Shown in pieces: positions 1-5,018 of a stretch of DNA of 5,018 nucleotides. The stretch covers positions 1 to 5,018 of the forward strand of contig JAFWGD010000070.1 of NCBI GenBank assembly GCA_017515355.1, read 5' to 3'. The notes under the pieces are model-generated. The model made no database searches. It was given only the letters and a program-made list of their open reading frames with translations, and was not told the origin of the DNA. The DNA is from Coriobacteriales bacterium (GTDB lineage: Bacteria; Actinomycetota; Coriobacteriia; Coriobacteriales; CADBOM01). The translations under genes and the position numbers were made by a program. The first letter of the stretch is position 1. Each line of letters opens with the position of its first letter.

Positions 1-879
1 AGCGATGCCTACGGAATCACCCTCAACACCACCGGGCTTCCCGGCGAGTGGGTAACCGATATCATCATCGTCGTGACGATGGTCGTCGGTTCGGTGCTCA
101 TCATGTGGCTTGGCGAGCTCATCACCCAGCGTGGCGTCGGAAACGGAATGTCGCTGATAATCTTCGCGAACATCCTCTCCGGATTCCCGCAGGCGATCCT
201 CTCCTCGCTCAACCTCACCGCCAACGGCATCGCGATAACCGCCGTGATCATCATCGTGGTGCTCCTGCTCATCCCCGCGATCGTCTTCGTCGAGCGCGCC
301 CAGCGCAGGATTCCCGTCAACTACTCGAAGAGGGTCACTGGCCGCAGGGTCATGGGCGGTTCCTCCACCTACATCCCGCTCAAGGTCAATCCCGCTGGCG
401 TAATCCCGATCATCTTTGCGAGCGCTGTCGTCTACTTCCCGGCGCAGATCTCCGCTGTATTCGGCGATGTTCACTGGTTGAGGGTCGTTGCCGATGCGGT
501 CTCGAACGGCTGGGTCAACTGGATTGTCACGCTGCTCCTGATCATCTTCTTCACCTACTTCTACTCCTCGATGGTGTTCAACGCTCAGAACACCGCCGAC
601 CAGCTGAAGCAGAGCGGCGGATTCATTCCCGGCATCCGTCCGGGCAAGCAGACGGTCCAATACATCAAGGGCGTCACCCGCAGGATCACGCTCCCTGGAT
701 CGATCTACCTCGCCTTGATCGCTGTAGTGCCGACGATTCTCTTCTACTTCACCGGCAACACGCTGATCAGCGCATTCGGCGGCACCTCCATCCTGATCAT
801 GGTTGGAGTTGGACTCGACACCATGAGCAAGGTCGAAGCTCGGCTGAAGATGCACAACTACGAAGGCTTCTTCAAGTAG
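1..879 (+). CDS. secY: SecY preprotein translocase subunit, 3' part
   Basis: SecY is the pore-forming subunit of the SecYEG channel in the cytoplasmic membrane; it passes unfolded proteins across or into the membrane with SecA or the ribosome. The frame is open from base 1, so the N-terminus lies outside the window; 292 C-terminal residues are visible. Residue numbers here count from base 1. The segment GELITQRGVGNGMSL lies around 37-51. Alternating hydrophobic stretches follow (for example about 75-95, 132-146, 174-190, 232-250). The basic cytoplasmic loop ERAQRRIPVNYSKR (about 98-111) and the second loop ADQLKQSGGFIPGIRPG (199-215) are the SecA/ribosome contact loops typical of SecY. KVNPAGVIPIIFAS (128-141) is the lateral-gate helix. 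The tail ends NYEGFFK. The gene stops at TAG 877-879, with a second in-frame stop TGA at 883-885. adk follows after 18 bases, as in the spc operon of many bacteria. Confidence 0.97.
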   Translation, partial: SDAYGITLNTTGLPGEWVTDIIIVVTMVVGSVLIMWLGELITQRGVGNGMSLIIFANILSGFPQAILSSLNLTANGIAITAVIIIVVLLLIPAIVFVERAQRRIPVNYSKRVTGRRVMGGSSTYIPLKVNPAGVIPIIFASAVVYFPAQISAVFGDVHWLRVVADAVSNGWVNWIVTLLLIIFFTYFYSSMVFNAQNTADQLKQSGGFIPGIRPGKQTVQYIKGVTRRITLPGSIYLALIAVVPTILFYFTGNTLISAFGGTSILIMVGVGLDTMSKVEARLKMHNYEGFFK

Positions 880-884
880 GATTG

Positions 885-890
885 AAAGGA
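885..890 (+). promoter_or_regulatory. adk ribosome binding site (AAAGGA)
   Basis: AAAGGA lies 7 bases upstream of the adk ATG at 898. It supports that start, which also gives the usual adenylate kinase N-terminus (MNLVLLGAPGAGKGT). It sits in the 18-base gap after secY, so the two genes are probably co-transcribed. Confidence 0.65.
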
Positions 891-897
891 TTTTGAG

Positions 898-1524
898 ATG
901 AATCTGGTTCTTTTGGGAGCTCCGGGTGCCGGCAAGGGCACTCAGTCCGATCTTCTGATCGAGGAATTCGGATACGCGCACATCTCGACTGGCGACATCC
1001 TCCGCGCCGCCGTCAAGGCGGGCACCGAGCTTGGCCTCGAGGCAAAGAAGTACATGGATGCCGGCGATCTCGTTCCCGACGCAGTAGTCATCGGCCTCGT
1101 CGCCGACAGGCTCACTCAGGAGGACACCCTCGGCGGCTTCATCCTCGATGGATTCCCGCGCACTATCGCGTAGGCTGCCGCTCTGGCCGACGAGCTCGAG
1201 AAGCTCGGCCGTCCCCTTGATGCGGCCGTTGCCATCGACGTCGACTACGAGGTCATCGTGAAGAGGCTCTCCTCGCGCCGTTGCTGCAGGGATTGCGGCT
1301 ACATCGGCAACGTTGCCGACGAGTCCTGCCCGAAGTGCGGAGGCGAGATGTTCCAACGCGATGACGATCAAGAAGATGTCATCCGCAATCGCCTTGCAGT
1401 CTATGACAAGTCCACCAAGCCGCTCATCGACTTCTATTCCGAGGCTGGCATCCTCATTACCATCGACGGTGACAAGGATCCCAAGATCGTCTATGGCGAC
1501 GTGAAGCAGGCTCTCGGGCTTTAA
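898..1524 (+). CDS. adk: Adenylate kinase, interrupted by in-frame TAG at codon 92
   Basis: Adenylate kinase catalyses ATP + AMP to 2 ADP in the cytoplasm and is normally essential. Codons 1-91 read as a standard Adk: P-loop GAPGAGKGT (7-15), AMP-binding T31 and R36, and DGFPRT (84-89) with R88. Codon 92 (1171-1173) is TAG. In E. coli numbering, which matches here exactly, residue 92 is the conserved AMP-contacting Gln. The same frame then continues intact to TAA 1522-1524: AAALADELEKLG, R123, a zinc-type LID with C130, C133, C144 and C147, then QRDDD (153-157) and R165. Without the TAG the product would be 208 residues, close to family length. Stopping at 1173 would leave a 91-residue fragment lacking the LID and most of the CORE, presumably inactive. 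Reinitiation at GTG 1258, with GAGG at 1249-1252, could yield an 88-residue C-terminal piece. One C-to-T change or sequencing error explains the stop; suppression or recoding is possible. The family call is certain; whether the gene functions is not. Confidence 0.93.
1171..1173 (+). other. In-frame amber codon at the adk Gln92 position
   Basis: The sequence around it reads ATC GCG TAG GCT GCC, where Adk proteins normally read (I/V)-x-Q-A after FPRT. A single C-to-T change turns CAG into TAG. There is no frame change and no other lesion in the gene. No TAG occurs in frame inside the visible parts of secY, map, leuC, leuD or leuB. TAG does occur as the apparently normal stop of secY and leuC. 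Confidence 0.9.
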
Positions 1525-1548
1525 TCCAAGCAGACAGCTACCTATTGA

Positions 1549-1587
1549 CGGGTTCGAGAGCTAAAATGCTTTCGAGCCCGTTTTTTT
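1549..1587 (+). terminator. Rho-independent terminator after adk
   Basis: The left arm at 1549-1561 (CGGGTTCGAGAGC) pairs with the right arm at 1568-1580 (GCTTTCGAGCCCG) over 13 base pairs, two of them G-U. The loop is TAAAAT (1562-1567) and seven T follow at 1581-1587. This is a strong intrinsic terminator shape. It lies 24 bases past the adk stop and should end most transcripts from the secY-adk side, leaving some read-through or a separate promoter to supply map and leuCDB. Confidence 0.9.
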
Positions 1588-1602
1588 ATTCTCAAATGTA
1601 CC

Positions 1603-1608
1603 AAGGAG
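1603..1608 (+). promoter_or_regulatory. map ribosome binding site (AAGGAG), sets the start
   Basis: AAGGAG directly abuts an ATG at 1609, leaving no spacing, but sits 9 bases before the ATG at 1618. It therefore selects 1618, which also gives the usual short N-terminus of type I methionine aminopeptidases (MAVIIKSPAEIEAM). Confidence 0.8.
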
Positions 1609-1617
1609 ATGTTCCAT

Positions 1618-2370
1618 ATGGCAGTAATCATCAAATCACCTGCTGAAATCGAAGCGATGAAGGAGGCTGGCAGGGTCAGCGCGAAGGTCCTCAGGATGCT
1701 CGGCGATCTCATAGAGCCAGGTATCTCCACGCTCGAGCTCGACCATCAGGCCGAGGCGATCATCAGGATGGAGGGCGGCAGGCCGGCGTTTAAGGGATAC
1801 TACGGGTTCCCCGGCTCCATCTGCGCGTCCATCAACGACACGATCGTCCATGGCATCCCGAGCAAGGACATCATCCTGCAGGAGGGCGACATCATCTCCG
1901 TCGACACCGGCGCGATCATCGACGGCTGGGTGGGCGACAACGCATACACCTATCTCTGCGGCGAGGTCGATCCCGAGGTGGTCAAGCTCTGCAAGGTCAC
2001 CGAAGAGTCGATGTGGGCGGGAATCTCCAAGGCCGTGCCAGATGGACGGCTCGGAGACATCGGATACGCCGTGCAATCTATCGCCGAGGCAGCTGGATTC
2101 AAGGTGGTCAGGGAGTACGTCGGCCACGGAGTGGGCCGTAACATGCATGAGGATCCCAACGTCCCCAACTATGGCAAGGCCGGAAAGGGACTCAGGCTCA
2201 TGGAGGGCATGGTCATCGCCATCGAGCCGATGGTCAACATGAAGTCGCATAGGACCAAGAGGATGAAGGATGGCTGGACCGTCAAGACCGTCGATGGGCT
2301 GCCGTCTGCGCACTACGAGAAGACCGTCGCAATCACGGCCGATGGGCCGCTGATCCTAACTCAGGAATGA
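1618..2370 (+). CDS. map: Type I methionine aminopeptidase
   Basis: This cytoplasmic metalloenzyme removes the initiator methionine from nascent proteins when the second residue is small. The 250-residue length is typical of the short bacterial type I form, with no N-terminal extension. Numbered from ATG 1618, the substrate-pocket histidine is H78 in VHGIP. The five metal ligands of the pita-bread fold are all present: D96 (SVDTG), D107 (VGDNA), H170 (YVGHGVGR), E203 (AIEPM) and E234 (AHYEKT). H177 (MHEDP) is the second conserved active-site histidine. An upstream ATG at 1609 is in frame but lacks spacing to the Shine-Dalgarno site. The gene follows adk, as in the spc operon, but a terminator lies between them. 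Its stop TGA (2368-2370) overlaps the ATGA at the first possible leuC start, which suggests translational coupling with leuC. All catalytic residues are intact, so it is likely functional. Confidence 0.97.
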   Translation: MAVIIKSPAEIEAMKEAGRVSAKVLRMLGDLIEPGISTLELDHQAEAIIRMEGGRPAFKGYYGFPGSICASINDTIVHGIPSKDIILQEGDIISVDTGAIIDGWVGDNAYTYLCGEVDPEVVKLCKVTEESMWAGISKAVPDGRLGDIGYAVQSIAEAAGFKVVREYVGHGVGRNMHEDPNVPNYGKAGKGLRLMEGMVIAIEPMVNMKSHRTKRMKDGWTVKTVDGLPSAHYEKTVAITADGPLILTQE

Positions 2371-2375
2371 TGATC

Positions 2376-3641
2376 ATGGCGCAGATGACCATTGCGGAGA
2401 AGATACTCGCGCGTCATAGCGGCAACGACGCCGTCAAGCCCGGTCAGCTGATCGAGTGCGACCTCGATGTCGTGCTCGCCAACGACGTGACCGCGCCGAT
2501 CTCGATCGCGCAGTTCGAGAAGCTGGGCGTGGGCGAGGTCTTCGATCGATCCAAGATCGTTCTCGTCGCCGATCACTACGTCCCGAACAAGGACATCAAG
2601 TCGGCGATCAACGCTAAGGTCATGCGCGATTTCGCGTCCAGGTACGGCATCGAGCACCACTACGATGTGGCCGTCTCCGGCATCGAGCACGCGCTTTTGC
2701 CCGAGCAGGGCCTCGTCACCGCAGGAGATCTCGTCATCGGCGCCGACTCGCATACCTGCACCTACGGTGCGCTCAACGCGTTCTCGACCGGCATGGGCTC
2801 GACCGACATCGCAATCGCCTTCGCAACGGGCAAGGCCTGGTTCAAGGTGCCCGAGACCATCAAGGTGGTCCTGAGCGGAGAGCCGGCTCCCGGCGTGAGC
2901 GGCAAGGACATCATCCTTTCGCTCATCGGGACGATTGGCGTCGATGGCGCGCTCTACAAGGCGCTCGAGTTCTGCGGAGACGCACTCGAATCGATTTCGA
3001 TGGAGCAGCGCATGACGATTTGCAACATGGGCATCGAGTGCGGCGCCAAGGCGGCGATCTTCATCCCCGATGCCAAGACGCGCGAGTACCTCGATGGCCG
3101 TGCCCTCAACGACCCGAGGTTCTACGAGCCCGACGAGGGCGCCGAGTATGCGCAGATTATCGAGATCGACTGCTCCAGGCTCGAGCCGGTGGTTGCAGTG
3201 CCGCATTCCCCATCCAACGTCGAGCCTGTCTCGCAGCATGCGGACGTGAGGCTGGACCAGGTCGTCATCGGATCGTGCACCAATGGGCGCATCGAGGACA
3301 TGCGCGCGGCAGCCGAGGTTCTGGTGGGTCGCAAGGTCGCGCCGGGCATCCGCTGCATCGTGATCCCGGCAACGCAAGACGTTGTCTCCAAGTGCCTCGA
3401 GGAGGGGCTGGCAAAGATCTTCGTCGATGCGGGATGCGCCTTCTCGACCCCGACATGCGGACCATGCCTCGGTGGCCATATGGGCGTTCTGGCGCCTGGC
3501 GAGGTTGCGATCTCGACGACGAACAGGAACTTCGTCGGCAGGATGGGGGACACCTCCTCCAAGGTCTACCTGGCCTCTCCGAGAATCGCCGCGGCATCGG
3601 CGGTCCTCGGGCGCATCGGCCTGCCCAGCGAGCTCGGATAG
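2376..3641 (+). CDS. leuC: 3-isopropylmalate dehydratase large subunit (short, archaeal-like type)
   Basis: This is the catalytic large subunit of the cytoplasmic LeuCD isomerase, an aconitase-family [4Fe-4S] enzyme that converts 2-isopropylmalate to 3-isopropylmalate in leucine synthesis. Numbered from ATG 2376 (421 residues), the visible motifs are TIAEKILARHSG (5-16), DHYVPNKD (66-73), GADSHTCTYGALNAFSTGMG (122-141), GSCTNGR with cluster ligand C301, and TPTCGPCLGG with ligands C361 and C364. The length fits the roughly 420-residue archaeal-like branch rather than the roughly 466-residue enterobacterial form. That branch also contains citramalate/methylmalate isomerases and homoaconitases, so the substrate is inferred from the neighbouring leuD and leuB. 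Three starts are possible. ATG 2367 and ATG 2370 overlap the map stop; ATG 2376 has AGGA (2363-2366) 9 bases upstream and gives the usual N-terminus, so it is preferred. The gene ends at TAG 3639-3641, in the same frame as leuD. Confidence 0.95.
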   Translation: MAQMTIAEKILARHSGNDAVKPGQLIECDLDVVLANDVTAPISIAQFEKLGVGEVFDRSKIVLVADHYVPNKDIKSAINAKVMRDFASRYGIEHHYDVAVSGIEHALLPEQGLVTAGDLVIGADSHTCTYGALNAFSTGMGSTDIAIAFATGKAWFKVPETIKVVLSGEPAPGVSGKDIILSLIGTIGVDGALYKALEFCGDALESISMEQRMTICNMGIECGAKAAIFIPDAKTREYLDGRALNDPRFYEPDEGAEYAQIIEIDCSRLEPVVAVPHSPSNVEPVSQHADVRLDQVVIGSCTNGRIEDMRAAAEVLVGRKVAPGIRCIVIPATQDVVSKCLEEGLAKIFVDAGCAFSTPTCGPCLGGHMGVLAPGEVAISTTNRNFVGRMGDTSSKVYLASPRIAAASAVLGRIGLPSELG

Positions 3642-3646
3642 GAGGT
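3640..3646 (+). promoter_or_regulatory. leuD ribosome binding site overlapping the leuC stop
   Basis: AGGAGGT shares its first two bases with the TAG stop of leuC, and the core AGGAGG ends 5 bases before the leuD ATG at 3651. Termination of leuC therefore happens on top of the leuD initiation site, a typical arrangement for coupled synthesis of two subunits of one enzyme. Confidence 0.8.
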
Positions 3647-3650
3647 TTCG

Positions 3651-4157
3651 ATGATACGCGGACGCGTTCATAGGTTCGGCAGGGATGTCGATACCGACGT
3701 GATCATACCGGCTCGATTCCTCACATCGAGCGAGCCCGAGTTCCTCGCATCGCACTGCATGGAGGACATCGATCCGACGTTCGCCTCGCGCGTCGAGGCT
3801 GGCGACATCATGGTCGCCGACGAGAACTTCGGCTGCGGGTCCTCGCGCGAGCACGCTCCGCTCGCGATCAAGTCGTGCGGCGTGAGGGCCGTCGTCGCTA
3901 AGAGCTTCGCGCGCATCTTCTACCGCAACTCGATCAACATCGGCTTGCCGATACTCGAGTGCGCGGAGGCGGTCGATGACATCTCCGACGGCGATATCGT
4001 CTCAATCGACACCGCAACCGGGGCAATAGTCAACGAGACCACTGGAAACAGCTTCCAGGCGATCGCGTTTCCCGAGTTCATCGCCTCGATCATCGAGAGC
4101 GGCGGGCTTGTCGAGGCCACCATGGCCAAGCTTTCCGACCAGCGCCCCGAGCGGTAA
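3651..4157 (+). CDS. leuD: 3-isopropylmalate dehydratase small subunit
   Basis: This is the swivel-domain subunit that closes over the LeuC active site to form the isopropylmalate isomerase. The protein has 168 residues, the short form that partners roughly 420-residue LeuC proteins; the enterobacterial form is about 200. Visible motifs are GRVHRFGRDVDTDVIIPARF (4-23), the conserved ENFGCGSSREHAP (58-70) and FARIFYRNSINIGLP (86-100). The substrate-recognition loop after IIPA reads RFLTS (22-26). In this family that loop helps separate isopropylmalate from homoaconitate-type substrates, and I cannot assign it firmly by eye. The start ATG 3651 is fixed by the overlapping AGGAGG site. leuD lies 9 bases after leuC and 42 bases before leuB, so the three genes are probably one transcript. 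Confidence 0.95.
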   Translation: MIRGRVHRFGRDVDTDVIIPARFLTSSEPEFLASHCMEDIDPTFASRVEAGDIMVADENFGCGSSREHAPLAIKSCGVRAVVAKSFARIFYRNSINIGLPILECAEAVDDISDGDIVSIDTATGAIVNETTGNSFQAIAFPEFIASIIESGGLVEATMAKLSDQRPER

Positions 4158-4162
4158 TGCCT

Positions 4163-4175
4163 AGCGCCAGGCGCT
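4163..4175 (+). repeat. Small perfect palindrome between leuD and leuB
   Basis: AGCGCC-A-GGCGCT is a perfect 6-base inverted repeat around one central base, inside the 42-base leuD-leuB gap. As RNA it could form a 5-bp hairpin with a 3-base loop. No T-run follows, so it is not an intrinsic terminator. It could be a minor mRNA structure or chance in GC-rich DNA. Confidence 0.35.
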
Positions 4176-4185
4176 TCGGACAACT

Positions 4186-4193
4186 GGAGGTGA
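4186..4193 (+). promoter_or_regulatory. leuB ribosome binding site (GGAGGTGA), sets a TTG start
   Basis: GGAGGTGA is an eight-base match to the usual anti-Shine-Dalgarno sequence, ending 6 bases before TTG 4200. The last three bases (4191-4193) are also an in-frame TGA, which rules out any start further upstream in this frame. Confidence 0.8.
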
Positions 4194-4199
4194 AGGGGC

Positions 4200-5018
4200 T
4201 TGAATAGCTCATTTGCGATATGCGCCCTTAGCGGCGATGGAATCGGAACCGAGATAATGGCCGAGGCAAAACGGGCCTTAGATCGCGTTTCAGAGCTTTA
4301 CAGCGTGCATTTCGATATCGTAGACAAGGATTTCGGAGGCATTGCGATCGACAGGCACGGCGACCCGTTCCCGCAGGATACGCGCGATTGCTGCGCAGCC
4401 AGCGACGCGGTCTTGCTCGCTGCGGTCGGCGGACCGAAGTGGGATGCGACCCCAGTGGGTTCGCCCAAGCCAGAGCAGGGGCTCTTGGGGCTGCGCAAGG
4501 CGATGGGAGCCTTCGCCAACCTGCGCCCGGTACGCACATTCGATGCGCTCGCGTCCGCCTCGACGCTCAAGTTCGAGGTCGTTCAGGGAATCGACCTCAT
4601 CATCGTTCGCGAGCTCATCGGCGGCATATACTTCGGCAAGCGCGCGATCGAGCGCGATGTCGAGGGTGCCGGCATCGGAGGAGGGCGCGGCAGCTACGCG
4701 TTCGACACGATGGAGTACAGCGAGTACGAGATAGACCGGATCGCGCGCAGGGCGTTCGAGCTCGCCTCCAACCGCAGGTGCAAGGTCACCTCGGTGGACA
4801 AGGCCAACGTGCTCGACTCCTCCAAGCTCTGGCGCGAGGTCGTCCATGAGGTCGCGCGCGATTATCCCGATGTCGAGCTCGACGATATGCTCGTCGACAA
4901 CGCGGCGATGCAGCTCGTGCGCGCGCCGGGGCTGTTCGACGTGATCCTGACCGAGAACATGTTCGGCGACATCCTCTCGGACGAGGCGTCGCAGATCACC
5001 GGCTCCATCGGAATGCTG
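4200..5018 (+). CDS. leuB: 3-isopropylmalate dehydrogenase, 5' part, TTG start
   Basis: LeuB oxidises and decarboxylates 3-isopropylmalate with NAD+ in the cytoplasm, giving 2-oxoisocaproate, the last step before leucine transamination. 273 codons are visible of a usual length near 350-360; the C-terminus lies beyond the window. Numbered from TTG 4200, GDGIGTE lies at 12-18 and GGPKWD at 77-82. The substrate residues are R99 (LRK), R109 (NLRP), R137 (VREL) and Y144 (IYFG). K201 (VDKANVL), D233 (VDNAAM), and D257 and D261 (FGDILSDEAS) complete the catalytic and metal site. Spacing between these residues matches the Thermus enzyme well. TTG is chosen because an in-frame TGA lies at 4191-4193 and GGAGGTGA precedes it; the next ATG (4257) would cut off GDGIGTE. 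The Y144 context and the leuCD neighbours favour LeuB over isocitrate or tartrate dehydrogenase relatives. Confidence 0.95.
   Translation, partial: MNSSFAICALSGDGIGTEIMAEAKRALDRVSELYSVHFDIVDKDFGGIAIDRHGDPFPQDTRDCCAASDAVLLAAVGGPKWDATPVGSPKPEQGLLGLRKAMGAFANLRPVRTFDALASASTLKFEVVQGIDLIIVRELIGGIYFGKRAIERDVEGAGIGGGRGSYAFDTMEYSEYEIDRIARRAFELASNRRCKVTSVDKANVLDSSKLWREVVHEVARDYPDVELDDMLVDNAAMQLVRAPGLFDVILTENMFGDILSDEASQITGSIGML

Noticed and set aside
48..896. A 282-codon plus-strand frame overlapping secY
   Set aside because: Its translation is Arg/His-rich, and the overlapping frame encodes clear SecY membrane segments and loops. It is a frame shadow.
898..1524. Two separate genes, a 91-residue kinase fragment and an 88-residue zinc protein
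   Set aside because: Both halves and the stretch between them are one continuous adenylate kinase frame with standard residue numbering; the split comes only from the TAG.
1545..1567. TTGACG (1545-1550) and TAAAAT (1562-1567) as a sigma-70 promoter
   Set aside because: The spacer is only 11 bases, too short for the usual 16-18, and both elements are better explained as part of the terminator stem and loop.
1551..1580. GGTTCGAGAGC resembling a tRNA T-arm or attachment site
   Set aside because: No acceptor, D or anticodon arms surround it; the bases pair as a terminator stem.
1636..2313. A 225-codon minus-strand open frame opposite map
   Set aside because: It lies entirely antisense to a motif-complete map gene and its translation is rich in Asp/His/Leu with no family signature; an antisense shadow.
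2361..3854. A 497-codon open frame on the minus strand opposite leuC and the start of leuD
   Set aside because: It mirrors conserved leuC/leuD coding sequence, has arginine/aspartate-rich low-complexity composition and no recognisable motif, and runs across two real genes. It fits a GC-rich antisense shadow.
4290..4847. A 185-codon minus-strand open frame opposite leuB
   Set aside because: leuB carries all substrate and metal residues on the plus strand here; the antisense frame shows no recognisable domain.
1..5018. Whole-genome reassignment of UAG to glutamine
   Set aside because: Not supported as a firm claim: TAG sits at the natural ends of secY and leuC, at expected protein lengths, and only one internal TAG is seen. 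Kept only as a hypothesis to test under the adk finding.

Overview
The window is ordinary-looking bacterial core-gene DNA. All genes lie on the + strand, tightly packed, with high GC by eye (roughly 60%, not measured). The layout is secY (3' end) – adk – intrinsic terminator – map – leuC – leuD – leuB (5' part). The secY-adk-map order is the classic end of the spc ribosomal-protein operon. The GC level, the frequent AGG arginine codons, the zinc-ribbon adenylate kinase and the SecY tail ending in a '..NYEGFFK'-like sequence suggest an anaerobic actinobacterium, perhaps Coriobacteriia. That placement is inference from style, not a search.

Region 1 (1-1524) carries the last 292 codons of SecY and then adenylate kinase. 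The adk frame is well conserved over its full length of 208 residues plus stop. However, codon 92 is TAG where the family has a near-invariant, AMP-binding glutamine (CAG). This is the most notable signal in the window, because adk is normally essential. Sequencing error, a CAG-to-TAG mutation with suppression, and true UAG recoding cannot be separated from this window alone.

Region 2 (1525-1617) is a short intergenic stretch with a strong rho-independent terminator (13-bp stem, 6-nt loop, 7 T), followed by the map ribosome binding site.

Region 3 (1618-5018) is a compact run of map, leuC, leuD and leuB. Type I methionine aminopeptidase overlaps or abuts leuC. LeuC and LeuD are the two subunits of the short, archaeal-like isopropylmalate isomerase. 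LeuB is 3-isopropylmalate dehydrogenase; it starts at TTG and is cut by the window edge. LeuCD isomerises 2-isopropylmalate to 3-isopropylmalate and LeuB oxidises it to the leucine precursor 2-oxoisocaproate. The same enzyme families can also handle citramalate. No leuA or cimA is visible. In many bacteria map is followed by infA/rpmJ/rpsM, so the leucine genes here appear to break the usual spc-alpha order.

I found no mobile elements, CRISPR arrays, tRNAs or rRNAs, and no clearly novel multi-gene system.
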